DNA of 64,000 nt. It comes from Rhynchosporium graminicola. Its lineage: Eukaryota > Ascomycota > Leotiomycetes > Helotiales > Ploettnerulaceae. Below the pieces are notes generated by a model. That model was not told the origin of the DNA, did no database searches, and worked only from the letters and a program-made list of their open reading frames with translations. A program made the position numbers and the translations under genes. Location: positions 118,600 to 182,599 of the forward strand of contig FJUW01000055.1 of assembly GCA_900074885.1 (NCBI GenBank), read 5' to 3'. This document shows positions 1-12,199 of this stretch, one piece after another; the stretch's first letter is position 1; each line of letters opens with the position of its first letter.

Positions 1-3000
1 TAGAGGGAAATGATAAGGCTTAGGTAAGAACTCCTTTTTAGGTCTATATAGGTATAATCTCTCTAATCTTGACTTTAACTCTCTAATAGAAGGTAAGTAA
101 TTTATATACTCGATTATAGTTAGTAGGAATAAGCTAGGAGTCTCTATGAATAGCTTAATTAATACCGGAGCGAATAGCTATCTGTTTATTAATTATACCC
201 TTATTAGATAACTATCGAGGGCCCTTAGTATTAAAATCGAGCTACTATCTTATTCTATTCTAATACGTAGTTTCTAATAGTTTATTAGAACTTATATTAC
301 TTATTTTATATATTTATACTTTTCTATCGATAGTAAGCGTATTTATAACTACTCTTTTATTCTCCTCGATTTAGGATAATAAGATATAATTATTAGTATT
401 AAATAGATATAATAATTTCAAGTTAAGCTAGATACGCTTTACTATAAGCTACTATAGCCGGAACGATATCTAGTTACCCTCTGATATAATAAGGAGATAA
501 TTATAACTCTACTGCCTTATAAACCTAGTATTAATCGATCTTACTAAATTAACGCTAACGCGCGGGACTTAGCTATAAACTAGCTAGATCGATACTAATT
601 ACCCTAAATAGTAGTAATATAGTATATTAATATATTATTCTTATTATTTAACTTATTTCCGCTTATTACTAAGGAATCCGAACCTTTTTCCGCCCCGAAT
701 TCATTAAGAAAGGTACTCGCGTCGAAACTCTATTATAAGTGCTCCTCTTAACCTCTGAGGATCTAGAAACTAGTTCTAATTTACTAAATTAGTATTATAG
801 CTTTTTACTTTAATATAAAACGCGAAAGCTCTAAATTATTCTTTACTAGTATCTACGAGATAGACTGCCTCTTATAAGACTATCTAAATAGCGACTCCCT
901 TAAGGATCCTAATACTAAACGACTTATAGCCGAAAAGCTATCAGAATAGTACTATACTCTTAAGGAGGCCTTTTCTAAGCGGGATTCTAATATTCTTCTG
1001 CTATATTACTTATATAATTATAAAATTATTCTAGAAGAACTATTACTTAATATATATTCGCCCTTATATTAGTAATCTATAGACGAACTATAGGTAACTA
1101 AGGAATACCTTATAGAGAACCTAGATAAGGGATTAATCGAATCTAGCTAAAGTCCCTTTATATTACTTATACTATTTATTAAGAAGGCTAATAGAGGATT
1201 ACGCTTCTATATCGACTATCGTAAGCTTAATACGATCACTCGAAAGGATTTATACCTAATACCTAGGATCGATAAGCTCTTAACTCGTATATCTAAAGTA
1301 ATAATTTTTACTAAACTAGATATCCGGGTAGTATTTAACTATATCTATATAGACCTTAAATAAGAGGAGTATATTACCTTCCGAACTTGCTTCAGATCTT
1401 ATAAATATAAGGTACTCCCTTTTAGGCTCTATAATAGACCTAGTATATACTAACGATATATAAATAATATATTACTAAACTATCTGGACGATTTCTATAT
1501 AGCTTACCTAGATAATATTCTTATATACTTAGAGATACTCTAAGAACACGAGGGATATATTAAATTAGTACTATAATACTTAATAGATACTAGACTCTAG
1601 ATAGATATTAAGAAAAGCGAATTCTATATTACTCGGACTAAGTACTTCAGATATATTATTACTACTAATAGAATCGAGCCAGATCCTAAGAAAGTAGTAC
1701 TATTAGTAGACTAGAAGTACCTCGAAATAGTAATAGCTATAAAATCTTTCCTAGGATTCTATAGTTTCTACTATTAATTTATTCGCAATTTCGGCCTTAT
1801 CGCTAAACCTCTCTTAATACTTACTCGGCTTATAGTACTATAGAATTTCACTAATAATTATAAGAAGTCCTTCGATAATTTATATTAATAGCTACTATTA
1901 GTATAGAAACTATACTATTTCGACCCTAAATTATAGACTAAACTAGAAACTAATACCTCTAATAGTATAATAGCTAGAGTTATCTTCTAATTATATAAAG
2001 ATAACTAGTAATATCTAATTAGATTTTACTCTTATATTTTTAATAGATACGAACTAAATTAGAAGATCTATAATAAGGAATTATATACTATTATTAAGTC
2101 TTTCCGGAAATAGAGACTTGAACTTATATCTCTATAATATTATATTAGCGTATATACGGACTATCGATCCTTAGAGTACTTTATAACTACTAAAGTCCTA
2201 ATTAGTAAGTAAGCTAGATAGATAGAATTCCTATCTAAATTTAACTTCTAAATTATATATATATTTAGTAAAGATAATACTAAAGCTAATATCTTTAGCT
2301 ATAGGGAATAGGACTTAAGGATATAGGAATAGTAGAAGCGGGATAGTAGATCTCAGGCTTTACTACCTGTAGACTACTTAGACCCTAGGATTAATATAGA
2401 GCTAGCTAAATATTATATCGATTAAATTAGTTATATATACCTAATATCGCTAGGGACTAATATACTATCGGAACTTATATATAACTCTTTTGATTTGATC
2501 GAAAAACTATACTAATTTAACTAAGAATCGTTCTCTAATAAATAGAATATATTAGGAAATAGCTATATAATTAATAATAGCTTACTACTTTATAATAGGT
2601 ATCTATACGTATAATACTATACCTTATTATATACTTATTTAATCAGCGAAGTCTACGATTAACTTTCTTCTGCTTATCTAAATACTTATAAGACTATCGA
2701 AATAATTTCTATTTATTACTATTAGAAAGGACTCGTATCGGATATGAAATAGTATACTTATAATTACTGCCCTTACTAGTACTCTTATCTAAAGCAGACG
2801 AAATAGTAAGGATTCCTCTACTTATTACTAGTACTTAGCTACCTTATATAATACTTAGCTATAGATTTTAAGGACTTCCCGCTTAATAACTAGGGGTTCG
2901 ATAGGATATTAGTATTTATCGACTACTTAGGGAAGGACTCTATATTAGTACTATACTATTATAATATCGATACCCGCGGATAGTAATACTATTTATCTAA

Positions 3001-3230
3001 TAGATATATCGTTTCGGATATACTCTTAAGTTAAGTATATCTGACTAAGGAGCTTAGTTTATCTTATCCTTCTAGTAAGAGTTTTACTATATAATTAGAG
3101 TTTAAGTTAAGCTCTTTACTTCTTTCTACTAGTAAACTAATAGATAAACAGAGATTATAAAATAGTATATTAACTAATACCTTAGACCTTTCGTTAATTA
3201 CTACTAGAGTAACTAGGGCGAACTACTACT
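1..3230 (+). mobile_element. Element A: RIP-degraded Ty3/gypsy retrotransposon, left part
   Basis: Conceptual translation on the + strand, reading through many TAA/TAG codons, gives an ordered Ty3/gypsy pol. A protease-like LINTGAN motif lies near 150-180. Reverse transcriptase follows, with IDYRKLN near 1212-1232 and YLDNILIY at 1505-1528, the usual YxDD having become YLDN. RNase H-like sequence lies at about 2020-2180. An integrase core with GFDRILVFIDYLGKDS is near 2897-2945. The stops sit mostly where Gln is expected, the pattern left by RIP. The left end lies outside the window. The integrase frame is cut at 3230 by element B and resumes at 10112. No functional product is expected. Confidence 0.85.
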
Positions 3231-3459
3231 TGTTACGGCACGTTAAGGAGGTTGTACAAGGTATTATTTTGCTACTAAGAGGTACGCTTATAAAGGCAAG
3301 AAAAGATAGAGAGGAGGTTTCTACTCTCGACTCTCTCTCTAGGTATAGCCGTGGGGCTATACTGACTAATCATCCTCGAGTACGCGCTAACCGTATCCCG
3401 CTAGCCCTACCTGCTATGATGCCTGGGAGCCTGAGGCTCTTATAGTACGGACCGTAACA
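3231..3459 (-). repeat. LTR of element B (3' LTR by element orientation)
   Basis: 229 bp, near-identical in length and sequence to 9878-10106. The two copies differ mainly by C/T and G/A transitions, as expected from RIP after insertion. It contains a short open frame that is just LTR sequence. Confidence 0.92.
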
Positions 3460-6400
3460 CTACCCCCCCCTTCCGAGAACGGCTTTGTCCGCGAAGCTCG
3501 AACAACGCTACTTCTCTTACGCTCTCTCTCTCTTGAAAAACTATATATAAGCAGTAGCTATTATAAGTTTATCGTCTTCTAATTCGCTATAGTCGTTAAT
3601 ACTGTTATTATACGCCTCTAGCTACTTTAGGAGGAGCCTTAGGGGACCTTTTACTATTAGATATCGTAGATAGAAATGCTTTAGCAAGTAAGGAGCTATT
3701 ATAGTATCTAAGCAGGAGTACTATTCAAGGTCGTCATTAGCTCCGGTCCACTTAACTTAGTATTATAAGGTACCGCGAGGGACTCTTAAGCCTAAAACAG
3801 CTTTAATTTCCTATTTATCTTACTCTGGTAGCAATTAAATTAGTACTAGTATCTGCTATACTTACCCTAGTAGTAGATTTTCAGTATATTTACGTAGCGA
3901 GTATAAATAGAAAACAGGGTGAATTTGCTATTCCTGCGGTAGCTTAAGCTTCTAACTCTCTCTTACCTTATCTAGCACTTCTACTAGTCTATACTACTTA
4001 TTAGAGAGCTTCCGTGAAGGTCTATTTATCTTCTAATTCGCTATAGAAACTAGAACTATATCTCCGACTCTCTAATCTACCTCGCGGCGACTATAGTTAG
4101 CTAATTATTCTATCTTATCTTATTAGCTTTTAAGCGAGGATTTAGCGAATTCTGTAGCGTCTAACATTCGAGTTACTATACGTAGCGTATCCTCACGACT
4201 AAGAGCCTCTATAGTAGTAGCTAGTAATAAAGGGTTATTCAGGTCCTAAGAAGTTCTTACTTTATAACTATTTAATAGCTAAAATAGTAATATAGTACTA
4301 AGAGACTTATAAGGAAGCGTAAGCTATACGATATTTATAACTAGTAGAAGCGAGCTCTAATTATCTTAGTAATACGAGTAAAATAGATATAATCTCTGCT
4401 AAATATACTAGTTCATAACCTCTATTTAACTATCGACGTTTAGGTTATAAGCAGTAGTAAGCTTAACCTTTATACTAAGGATTCGATAGTACTTATTCTA
4501 GAAACTGGAAATAAACTATAATCCCTAATCTAAGACTATAGAATCTAGTATACCGAAGTATCGACTCTAATAGATAGCGAATAGCTTAGCTATTTATCGT
4601 GCTATAATTATCTTATAGTAAGGAATTAAGACTAGTTTCTTTAATAGTCAGTCTATAATTATAAAGCTAGCGTCGAAACCGTTCTTATCTAATAGTAGCT
4701 CTATGAAATCTATTATTAGATACTAGTAAGGTCGCGCAGGAATCAGTAAAGGGTAGAGAAGCCCAGGAGTCTTATCTCTCCTCGCCTTTATACGAGTATA
4801 GCTATAGTTAGAGATATAACAGGTGATATTAGCTATTATTCTAGTCTAGTGATACTTATAGCTAATAAGGAGCTTAACCTTACTATTCCTAGCGTACGCG
4901 ACTTAAAGTTAAGCGTAGATATAACGAATTAGAGTCGTTCGGAGCTCTAGTAGTTCTAGAGGGACCTCTAAACATCCGTAGAAGAAGAGCTTACTACTAG
5001 CTATCATGTACTTAGGGTGCTATTACCGAGCCTTTTCGCGGAGAGGTTTAAGCTCTTCCGACTCCTTATTTACTATAAAGACTTAATCGATAATATCGTA
5101 ATTCTCGATATCGTAAGCGACTATCGATATAGCGTCAGGGGCCTTACTAACTAGGAACTCTTCTTCGGGGAGTTCTAGTAGTACTAAATCAACTAGTAAG
5201 ATAGTCGTATAAGTACTAAGTAGCGAGGTAATACTATGATCCGCGCGGCAGAGTTAACTATAGTTAACTTCTATATTAGCGAGTTACGTTAGTATTATCT
5301 CCTAGAGAATCTCGTTACTGATTTTATTATTAGGGATTATCTATTAGTTACGTAGAGTACGCTTTCTCGCTTCTAAGAGAGAGAGGTCTTAATCTCTATA
5401 GGAGAGTATATTAGCTAAGGTATTCGTAACTCTAGTCCGGTATATAATCTTAAAGTAGAATTAAGCGAAAAATTCAGCTTATCTTACTTACTAGGCGTTA
5501 AGATCCTTTATTATTATAAAGTACTTTAAGGCGCAGTAATCTATATAGATATAAACTATCTTCTATATACTTAGTAGCTTAAGCTTATACTATTAAAAGA
5601 AATAGAAGATCACGAGTAGCTCTTTATTATAGATTAGGTAGTTTAGCTTCGCGTCGATTATAGTCTTAGAGAAGAAATTGACTAGATAGAATATTCTGTT
5701 CTCTTAAAGTTATAAGAGTATACTAGCTATTACCCTATCCGAAGAGTCGGTTTCGAGTCTAGTCTACTTAAATAGGTTATAATAATATAAGATAGAAGCT
5801 GTCTATAAGGCGTGCTATAGAGGCTCTTATGCTTCCTTATAAGCTCTACTGAAGTGAAAGGGGACGTCTTTTCTAGTTAGTAATATAAGTAGTTAGCAGA
5901 TACTACTATAGTCTTTAATAAACTATCTATAGAAGTTATAAAACCCTAAGTAGCTCTATATGCCGCGAACGTTACTAGTATACTCCTAGTTCTTAATAAC
6001 CTTAATCTTCTTAGGATTAACTTTAATTCTATTAATACTAATAATAAATCTAAGAAACTTCGTATAGGTAACGCCGAATTCAGACTTCTTAATATCAGCT
6101 TAAAGGCTATAGGCCTGTAGAATCTCGAGAACCTTTCGTATATAGATATCGTGCTCTGCCTCTAAGTCTAAATAGATTAAGATATTATCTAAGTACGCCG
6201 AGTAGAAGTTATTTAAATACTCTATTAATATATTATTAATAAAACTCTAAAAGGTAGCTAGCTTATTTATAAGGCCGAAGGGAAGTACCTTATACTTATA
6301 TATCCTGTATCGAGTGCGAAAGGTAATAAAATCTTCAGAATCTTTCGATATGCGGATTTTATGAAACGCTTATTGAATATCGACTTTCGTGAAGATTTTC

Positions 6401-9400
6401 GCTTTAGAGATTCGTGCTATTATCTTATCGATTAATAGAATAAGATATAAGTCCTTCTAAGTAAGCTAGCTTCCGAAAGTTAATATAGAATCGTAGCTTA
6501 CTACTTGCTTTTTTAGCTATTAGGATTAGTACAGCTTAAGGAGTATTAGATAATACGATAAAGCCTTTATAAAGGTTCTCGGTGATATAACGCTTAGCCT
6601 TAGCGAGGTATTCGTTTAGTATACGCCGGAGAGGTTTAGTCATAAGCGTATTTTCACTAGTAAGCTTGATTTCGTAATCGATAGCGAGTCTTCTTACTGC
6701 GAGGTCATCTGAAGCTCTAGTAGAGAATAGCTCTTTAAACTCCTCTTACTTCTCAGGGAGGCGTTCTGTAATTAGCTTATTATTCTACTAGTACTTAGCT
6801 TCACGAGTCTCTTCCGGGGATAGACTTATATTAAGAGCTAATAACTCTATAGTAATAGCAGCGAGCTCGTCCTAATATCATTTGATCTTATCTTAGATCT
6901 CTTTAAGGGAAGTAATAAGAACTTTTGAATTATTATCAGGTGCCTTTTTATAGTATTTCTAATATAAGTAGAACTAGTATATAGAAGTAGTAGAAATCAA
7001 GTTAATATCAGTTTTATATAGCTCCCTTTTAGCTCGGCGAACTACTATAGCGTTAGTCTAGCGTTAAAGAGCTTAATTAGCTTACTTAACTCTTAACACG
7101 AGATCATAAGTAGTAAAGGGAGAATTCGTTAGTTAATAATTAGTAAGTAACTCGTTTATTCTTAGGAACTCTTACTTAAGCTCTCTAACGAATAAGAAGG
7201 GACGTTTTTAAATCTTCTTTAGTTAAAGAGATAAGGGAGCTTATACCGCAGAGAGCTCTTATTCAAATAGAGTATCTTGTCGTTACTAGTCTAGCTAGTG
7301 CTATATATTTAACACGAGTATCTTAGGAGGTAAGAGTAGCTCGAGACGTTTATCGAAGTAATACTATATTAGTATATTAATTAGCTATTCTAAACACTTC
7401 TTCGTTCAGCGATTATAATTCTGCTTAAGGTTATAGTGCCCTAAGAACTTCCGGCTAATAAGTATATTATTACTTCTTAGGTTAGTAATTAAGAATAGGA
7501 AGTTAACGCGATAGCGATCTATTATAAGAGTAAGAAGAATTATATAGGTAATAGCCGCGCTAGCTTATCTATTATAGCTAGTAGGTATAATTAGTTTAGG
7601 GAGAGTAAGGAATTTAACGCTTAATAAGTCACGGAGTTAGAGAGCGATAGAAGTACGAAGTGCGCTAAAGATATTTGCTCTGCTATCGATATATATAGTT
7701 ATTTTAATAAATAATCTATTTCTTTCTAATTTAATATTAACTAGGAATTAGTCCTCTCTAGTAAAAGAACAGAAATTAGTATTTAAGTCTTTCTATAAAT
7801 CGAGGCATTTACTATAGGAGGAGACTATTCTATAGCTTAAGAGTTTCCCGATAGCTCGTTAACCTTAATAGGTTATAAGCTATCCTTATCGTTATCCTCC
7901 TTTACGCTATATATAATAGCGATATCCTCTATAGTCTAGCTAGTTATCTTAACGATCTTCATAGCGTTAGGGCATTTATAAGCCTAATAACCTTCCTTCT
8001 TATAGAGGCGATAAGTATTAGTAGTAGCGGGGGTACGAGATACTCGTAAGATAATCTCAGGAGTAAATCGTATAGCTAACTTAGTAGTACGATCGTTAAT
8101 CCAGGAGCTACTCTTAGTAGCATATTTAATACCGAAGGGAGTCTCTCTCTTAAGAATACCTAGAGTTCTAATAGAGGTAGTAGTAGCGAGAGCTACCTTC
8201 TTAATAAGGTTCTCCTTAGTAGTAATATTATAAGACTCGCGATCTATAATAGCTAAGTACTCGTCGAGGAGGTTATAATTACTATCTATCTTATATTTTT
8301 TAGCTATAATATAAGCCTTTAACGCAAGGGAGATCTTCTTAAGGATATCCTTAAACTATCTATCTCTAGAGATCTTACTAGTAGTAGCGAGGTTAGTGAA
8401 CTTAACTCGGAACTAGTTATAAGTTATATTTCCGGCTATCTTCAGGTTCTCGTAAGTAGCCTTAGCACGCTAGATACGATTATAATTAAAGAAGCGCTAG
8501 TCTAAACTTCTGAGGATATTAGAAGTAGTCTTAAATTAGCTATTAGCGCTAGTATCTATATATTAGAGGATAATAGTCTTAGCTTCTCCTCTAGTGCACT
8601 TAAAGTAAGCCTTAACTTGTATATCGCTAGCGAGGAAGTTATCGGAATATTCTTCTAAGAAGAGCTTTATATCTATCTTCTATATATTATACTTAATCTT
8701 ACTATTATAATTAGTAAAGAGAAGGCAGGAGAACTTAACTTAGTAAGACTCGATAGCCTTTATAGTATTATCGAGCTTTAGAAGAAAGTGATCTATAGTA
8801 AGTTAGAGGTCTATAGTAAGAGATCGTAACTTTCTAGTAGTATTAGCGTTAGCCTCTAGAGCGAGAGTAATAGTTATAGTAATAGTAATAGTAGCGTTTA
8901 TAACTTATATCTACTTATCTGAGAAACCGGAAGGTATTATAATAAATTCTAGCTAAGAGTCGGTTTCAGCTTAAGGAGTGAGTATAATACTTCGTATTTC
9001 CGAAGTAAGAGAGATTAGAAGTAATATTAGTTATAAAGGGGCGATAGTAGTATTAATAATTAACTTTAGTGACTCGGGACGAGGTATAAGTGCCTCAGTA
9101 GCGTTCTCGAAATCGGTATTACTATTATTATTAGACCCTAATACTATTTCTTTTTTAATTAGGTTACTCTTAATAATATCCCTTACGATATCCTCTACTA
9201 GCGCGCTTTCGCTCTTCCTCTTCTATTCGGGGAACCCGAGTCTATTTAGTATAAAAGGCTCTCGAGTGCTTTAGCGCAGTTATATATAGGAGGGCCCGCT
9301 ATAGCTAAAAAACGCGCTTAAGAGGGACCTAAAGCTTAATAGTAACTTATTTAAGAGAGTAAAGATTAATATAGCGCGAGAGTAAGTATATTCTTAAAGT

Positions 9401-9877
9401 CCCTTAGTAGAGTATATATTTAAGATATTAGGAGGTTACTAATTAGATTCACTTTAGATTCCTTTTACGAGTTCACTTTACTTTAGCTATCGAGTTCTCT
9501 TCTTATAAGTATATATAGAGTTAGAATCGTAAGAGGGAGCTTCGCAGAGGTCGTAGAGGTTCGTAAAAGTCGCGATATTAGGAGGGTTTAAGGTCGAGGA
9601 TATATAAGGCTAAGTATAAGGCTAAGGGCGTAAAAAATATCGTAATAAGGTTTTTTAGTAGAATTATACTATAGAAGTAGTACTAATTAAGGGAGGGAGT
9701 TTAGCTTTCTCTAAAACACTCTACTTCTAAAGTATAGAAGTAGATAGCGCGTATAGTCGAAGTTATCGAGTATAAGTAGGGTAGAAGTCGTAGAAGTCGT
9801 ACTAAGAAGGTAATGCTAGCTTTAAGGCTTCTAAATAGATATTACTACTTCCTAGCGAGGTAATTAATCTTTTCTTA

Positions 9878-10106
9878 TATTATAGCACGTCAAGGAGGTT
9901 ATATAAGGTATTATATTACTACTAAGAGGTACGCTTATAAAAGCAAGAAAAAATAGAGAGAAGGTTTCTACTCTCGACTCTCTCTCTAGGTATAGCCGTG
10001 GGGCTATGCTAACTAATTATCCTCGAGTACGCGCTAACCGCATCCCGCTAGCCCTGCCTGCTATGATGCCTGGGAGCCTGAGGCCCTTATGGTACGGACC
10101 GTAACA
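9878..10106 (-). repeat. LTR of element B (5' LTR by element orientation)
   Basis: 229 bp, the second copy. Its first bases read TATTATAG against TGTTACGG in the other copy, all explicable by transitions. It is followed directly by the CTACT duplication at 10107-10111. Confidence 0.92.
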
Positions 10107-10111
10107 CTACT

Positions 10112-10935
10112 AATAATAGATCGCGCTTAAGTAACCCTGCCTCACGATTCTATCAGTATAGCGCTATATACTCTTAAATATAGTATACTACTATAGAATA
10201 GCTAGGATTAGAAGTAACTTACTATATTAATACTATAAGAGAAGCTCAACTATATCGATACTAAATCCTTAGCTAAACATGCTAAATCCGCTATCGAGTT
10301 TATAAAAGCTAATATAATAGCTACTTAGTAGAGGATATGCGCTATAACTGACTCGAAACGGCATAGTATCGACTAGGAAGTTAGAGATAGGGTATTTCTC
10401 TCTATAAGGAACCTTAAGAATTACTAGCTAAGTAAAAAGCTATCTAGCTTCTAGGCAGGATTATACTAAGTCCTAGCTAAGATCAGATACTCTTATAAGC
10501 TAGATTTACCTCTTAGATCTTCTATATATAATATATTCGCCTTAGAATTACTTTTTAAGGACCTGGACAACTTATTACTAAGCTAGGAGCTACTAAACCT
10601 ACCCCTAGAGGTTATCGCTACTTAAGAAGAGTAAGAGTTATAAGATATACTCGCTATATAGCTCCTAAGAGATAATCTAAAGTATTAAGTTAGCTAGCTA
10701 AGCTATAACCCGGACTTAACTTAGTATAACGCTTCTAACTTAATAAGTGCTCTATATAAGCTTAGAGACTTCTATATTACTAACCTAAGTAAACTTAGAC
10801 TTCCGCGTAAACTAGATTAATAGATTAAGGCCTAGGAAGATAGAATAGATAACTATAGTTACTTAGAGGATAATAAACTATTATAAATACTAGTATTAAA
10901 ATTTTATTACTAAGGATAATCCCTCGATTATACTC
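10112..10935 (+). mobile_element. Element A: integrase C-terminal part, resumed after element B
   Basis: Reading resumes on the + strand in the C-terminal integrase region of a Ty3/gypsy element. It contains a block resembling the usual GDxVFLxxxNLKT segment (DRVFLSIRNLKNYQ near 10385-10430) and then a segment like the conserved SYKLDLP...IYNIF (10495-10530). Many Gln-to-stop changes are present. This matches the frame truncated at 3230, so it is the right half of the same insertion. The 3' LTR of element A is not recognisable. Confidence 0.75.
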
Positions 10936-11175
10936 TATAATAACGCTATATTCAAAACTCTACTTCCTCTATTACCTCTACTTTATCGGCTTTCTCTCCT
11001 AAGGTCTCCGGAGCTTCTAGTAAATCTGGAATATCTAGAATTAGAATTATTATATCTAACTCCTTACTTAAATTTACTAACGTAGCTCTAGTAGTAGACT
11101 GAGTATAATAGCTAATCCTATAGACTTTCTTCTTTAGAGAGGGTCCGGGAGTATCTAGATCTAATACTATCTCTA
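10936..11175. other. AT-rich stretch between elements A and C, no gene
   Basis: About 240 bases without a recognisable retrotransposon domain. A - strand open frame runs from here into the element C LTR and is not credible as a gene. It may be the terminal part of element A or of a further decayed element. Confidence 0.5.
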
Positions 11176-11661
11176 CGAAAATTAAGAGTGGAAATCGGCT
11201 AAAGGTCAGAATAACAGAATAATAGGTAATCAATTCAACTTGCTTTATTTACTTGAAGAGAGCTAACTACAGGAGAGATTCTAGCTACTTATATAGCTAT
11301 ATAAGCTCTCTAGAATATTCTATACTACGTAATACAGAACTCCATAGAAGAAGACACGTATACCGTAGAATCATACTACATCAGTAGTACGTCAGTAGAA
11401 ACCTCTAGAAGTACGATATACGTACTAGAGAGTAGTAGAACTCTATCGAGAACCTTTATAGTAACTCTAATAGAGTATGCAAGGTATAAGCTATTAACAA
11501 GGTACAAGGTATAAGTGCCAGGTATAATAAGGTATATAGGCAAGGTACTAAACCAGGTACTAAGACTATATACTAACAAGGTACAGGGTATATATACTAA
11601 TATAAGTAAAACTGCCTAAAGTACTAGTAAACTAACTAAGGTACTAGTTACAAATCTAATA
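11176..11661 (-). repeat. LTR of element C (3' LTR by element orientation)
   Basis: 486 bp, same length as 17089-17574. The + strand start reads CGAAAATTAAG against TGAAAATTAAG in the other copy, and the end CAAATCTAATA against CAAATCCAACA. It contains short repeated runs of AAGGTAC / CAAGGTAC-type sequence near 11490-11650. Confidence 0.9.
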
Positions 11662-11768
11662 CGCCCTCTTAATCAGAGCCTTATAGTTAGTTTTAAAATA
11701 GAACTATATAAGGTAAATCACTAATCGAATACCCTTAGGTTATTACAAAAGAAATATAATAAGGAATA

Positions 11769-12185
11769 GAAATGCCACCTTATAGCTACCCTCCTAGGTT
11801 AAATAAACCTAATTCTCTTATAATAATCTGAATTACTAGCTCTAATAAGCTAGTTCAAGGTGTTTTATAAACTCCTTAAATTTAGGCCTATCTAGGGCTT
11901 TAGTAAACCCGTCTGCCTTTTGCTTTAAAGTACTAATATAGATTAAATCTATAGTACCTTGATTAATTAGGTCCCTNGAAATGCCACCTCGTAGCTACCC
12001 TCCTAGGTTAAATAAACCTAATTCTCTTATAATAATCTGAATTACTAGCTCTAATAAGCTAGTTCAAGGTGTTTTATAAACTCCTTAAATTTAGGCCTAT
12101 CTAGGGCTTTAGTAAACCCGTCTGCCTTTTGCTTTAAAGTACTAATATAGATTAAATCTATAGTACCTTGATTAATTAGGTCCCT
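11769..12185. repeat. 208-bp direct duplication around a single N (assembly join)
   Basis: Bases 11769-11976 are repeated almost exactly at 11978-12185, with one N between them at 11977. The only difference I see is TA against CG near position 14 of the unit. Adjacent copies split by an N are what results when two contig ends that overlap are joined without merging. It falls in the 3' pol region of element C, between RNase H and the LTR. Confidence 0.85.
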
Positions 12186-12199
12186 TATAAAGTAGTACT

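Larger units (their letters stand above)
3231..10106 (-). mobile_element. Element B: full-length Ty3/gypsy LTR retrotransposon, RIP-degraded
   Basis: Two 229-bp direct repeats bound this 6.9-kb element, and CTACT flanks both sides (3226-3230 and 10107-10111) as a target-site duplication. The LTRs start TGTTACGG and end CCGTAACA. A purine tract on the - strand just inside the 3231 LTR (about 3460-3475) fits a polypurine tract and sets the orientation. Read on the - strand there is a CCHC-like zinc knuckle near 7965-8015 with two Cys changed, a YLDNILIY reverse transcriptase motif near 6170-6200, RNase H near 5560-5700, and integrase zinc-binding and core remnants near 4620-4870. Coding capacity is destroyed by stops. 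It is inserted in the integrase of element A, so it is younger than A. Confidence 0.88.

Noticed and set aside
3230..3445. 71-codon open frame on the + strand
   Set aside because: It lies wholly in the element B LTR and the same sequence recurs in the other LTR with stops.
8978..9274. 98-codon + strand open frame
   Set aside because: It is antisense to the gag region of element B; hydrophobic low-quality translation, no domain.
10952..11233. 93-codon - strand open frame
   Set aside because: It crosses the LTR boundary of element C and has no recognisable domain.
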